Assembly (NCBI GenBank): GCA_012517195.1
Contig: JAAYVK010000066.1
Span: forward strand, 1 to 50,739
DNA length: 50,739 nucleotides
Direction: 5' to 3'
Source of the DNA: Synergistaceae bacterium
GTDB lineage: Bacteria; Synergistota; Synergistia; Synergistales; 79-D21
The stretch's first letter is position 1. The number at the start of each line of letters is the position of its first letter. The translations under genes and the position numbers were made by a program. The notes below the pieces were generated by a model. It was not told the origin of the DNA, made no database searches, and saw only the letters and a program-made list of their open reading frames with translations. This document shows, one piece after another, positions 49,692 to 50,739 of the stretch.

Positions 49692-50091
49692 GGGGGCTTC
49701 AGCCTCCTTCGAATTTCCCCGTCCCCCTGATGCCCTTCCCGCCTGGGCGCTGGAAGAAGCAAGGCCCTGGTGGAACCTGGACGAGTTCGCCCTGCTCGTC
49801 CGGGCAGAGGAAGCCTGCGGCAGGACGCTGGAGCTCAAAAGGGTCGCGCTGACGGAAAACCTCTGGGGATTGCACGTTGCGAGGGGAAACCGTGCCCGCA
49901 TCTACGTCAACAGCCTGCTCCCCCCGTTCTGGCAGCGCTTCGCGTTTTTCCACGAACTGTACCACCTACTCGCCCACCGTCGGGGGGAAGCCTTCTGGAG
50001 CCAAACCGCCACCCCCCTTTCCAGCTTTGAGTACCAGGCGGACCTTTTCGCCTGGGCCTGCCTGCTGCCGGAGTGGCAGGAATCGCCTTGA
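49660..50091 (+). CDS. ImmA/IrrE-type metallopeptidase
   Basis: The 143-aa protein carries the zincin motif FHELYHLLAH (HExxH plus a following His) near residue 97, preceded by NRARIYVNSLLPPFWQRFAF and followed by FEYQADLFAWACLLP, where the Glu and Ala-rich helix match the family. The start is uncertain. ATG 49660 lies inside the XRE gene and lacks a good ribosome site, so coupled translation is likely; no better in-frame start is seen nearby. Probable target: the adjacent XRE protein (inference). Confidence 0.85.
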   Translation: MKGTKTERIHEGASASFEFPRPPDALPAWALEEARPWWNLDEFALLVRAEEACGRTLELKRVALTENLWGLHVARGNRARIYVNSLLPPFWQRFAFFHELYHLLAHRRGEAFWSQTATPLSSFEYQADLFAWACLLPEWQESP

Positions 50092-50739
50092 AGCGGCGGA
50101 TATCCCTTCCTTTTTTCTTCGCCATGGCCGGCTGCAGGAACCGCTGCGTCTACTGCGACCAGGCCCGGATCACGGGGAACTGGACTGCTCCTTCCCCGGA
50201 AGAAGTCAAACAACGCCTGGAAAAGTTGGATAGCCCCGTTGAAATCGGTTTCTTCGGGGGAAGTTTCACCTGCCTCCCCCCGGAATTGGCCGATTCTTAC
50301 CTGGAAGCGACCGCGGCCGCCCCTCCGGGGAGTACCCTTCGCCTGTCCACACACCCTCTCTGTCTCACCCCCGAAACAATCAGACGTCTAAAGGGAATGA
50401 CCCGGGCGACCTGCCCGGTTTCCTGCGTCGAGGTGGGAATCAGTTCCCTGGACGACGAAGTCCTGGAAGCCTGCTCCAGGGGATACACCGCGAGAGAGGC
50501 ACTGAGTGCGGTTGAACGGCTGCTTCAGGAGAATCTCCACGCTGGCGTCCAGCTCATGATCGGTCTGCCGGGGCAAACCCCGGACTCGACCTTCCACGAT
50601 CTTCGGATGCTCGCCCGCCTGAAGGGACCGCGGTCCATGGACCTGCGGATCTATCCGTGCCTCGTGCTGAAGGGAACCCCCCTTGAATCCCTCTGGGAGT
50701 CCGGCCGGTTTTCTCCCCTCCAAACGGAAGAGGCGGCCC
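50088..50739 (+). CDS. Radical SAM protein, Elp3-like (partial, cut by window end)
   Basis: An open frame runs from a TTG overlapping the peptidase stop (TTGA) to the window edge (217 complete codons). AGGA lies 6 nt upstream. The N-terminus reads SLPFFFAMAGCRNRCVYCDQ, with the CxxxCxxC cluster motif, then EIGFFGGSFTCLP, VEVGISSLDDEVLEACSRGY, LMIGLPGQTPDSTF and RIYPCLVLKGTPLESLW. These are hallmarks of the Elp3/coproporphyrinogen-oxidase-like radical SAM group. The specific reaction is not known. Confidence 0.88.
   Translation, partial: MKRRISLPFFFAMAGCRNRCVYCDQARITGNWTAPSPEEVKQRLEKLDSPVEIGFFGGSFTCLPPELADSYLEATAAAPPGSTLRLSTHPLCLTPETIRRLKGMTRATCPVSCVEVGISSLDDEVLEACSRGYTAREALSAVERLLQENLHAGVQLMIGLPGQTPDSTFHDLRMLARLKGPRSMDLRIYPCLVLKGTPLESLWESGRFSPLQTEEAA

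Noticed and set aside
1-50739. CRISPR arrays, insertion sequences, prophage or integration sites
   Set aside because: No regularly spaced repeats, transposase or integrase genes, or tRNA-flanking direct repeats were seen when reading both strands.

Overview
The window looks like a chromosomal segment of an anaerobic, amino-acid-fermenting bacterium, most likely of the phylum Synergistota. This is inference from gene content, not a database match. The GC-rich DNA encodes lysine 2,3-aminomutase beside a saccharopine-dehydrogenase-like protein, two NhaC-type Na+/H+ antiporters, an ADP-forming acyl-CoA synthetase, an asparaginase and a CitG-type enzyme. With these sit a Gram-positive-style ctsR-mcsA-mcsB-clpC stress operon and a CsaB pyruvyl transferase. 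I see no insertion sequence, prophage or CRISPR array.

Layout. 1-125: tRNA-Val and a terminator. 156-17548 (minus): a long, tightly packed run whose genes often overlap by 4 bp. In transcription order it holds a class II aldolase, RNase J, Na/Pi cotransporter, uppP, DUF4321, maf, DUF5693, csaB, two transketolase-like halves, ftsE, ftsX, an M23 peptidase with coiled coils, ctpA, a YibQ-like deacetylase and purA. Most of it serves envelope growth and division. 17678-19607: tRNA-Gln, tRNA-Glu, a cold-shock gene, rlmN and tRNA-Ala. 19657-22121: a secreted phosphodiester glycosidase and an MscS channel, convergent and overlapping. 22227-28675: the lysine/sodium block, with kamA and the dehydrogenase divergent from nhaC1, then a small membrane protein and nhaC2. 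28903-37146 (minus): ADP-forming acyl-CoA synthetase, plsY, ctsR, mcsA, mcsB, clpC and a parvulin. 37282-41803 (minus): ylxM-ffh-rpsP-khpA-rimM-trmD-rplS, then tRNA-Leu. 41873-50739: mixed small operons (His-rich small protein, LUD protein, asparaginase, TauE/SafE, PCC/DUF296, YbaK, lytic transglycosylase, DtxR regulator, citG, XRE, ImmA/IrrE and a radical SAM protein cut by the window edge).

How the genes fit together. KamA starts lysine fermentation. The ADP-forming synthetase would make ATP from acyl-CoA products, and the NhaC proteins would manage sodium or sodium-coupled exchange. FtsEX with a catalytically intact M23 protein, CtpA, UppP, CsaB and DUF5693 form an envelope module.

Most unusual points: (1) the transketolase-like pair next to ftsE keeps the fold motifs but has lost nearly every cofactor and catalytic residue I can align from memory; (2) the nhaC1 leader can fold into a four-helix junction with a possible pseudoknot and an anti-Shine-Dalgarno element, so it is a riboswitch candidate; (3) TrmD is fused to a second SPOUT-like domain; (4) a perfect consensus promoter is embedded in one arm of a 19-bp perfect inverted repeat before ylxM-ffh. 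No database search was run, so family names rest on recognisable motifs and gene order.
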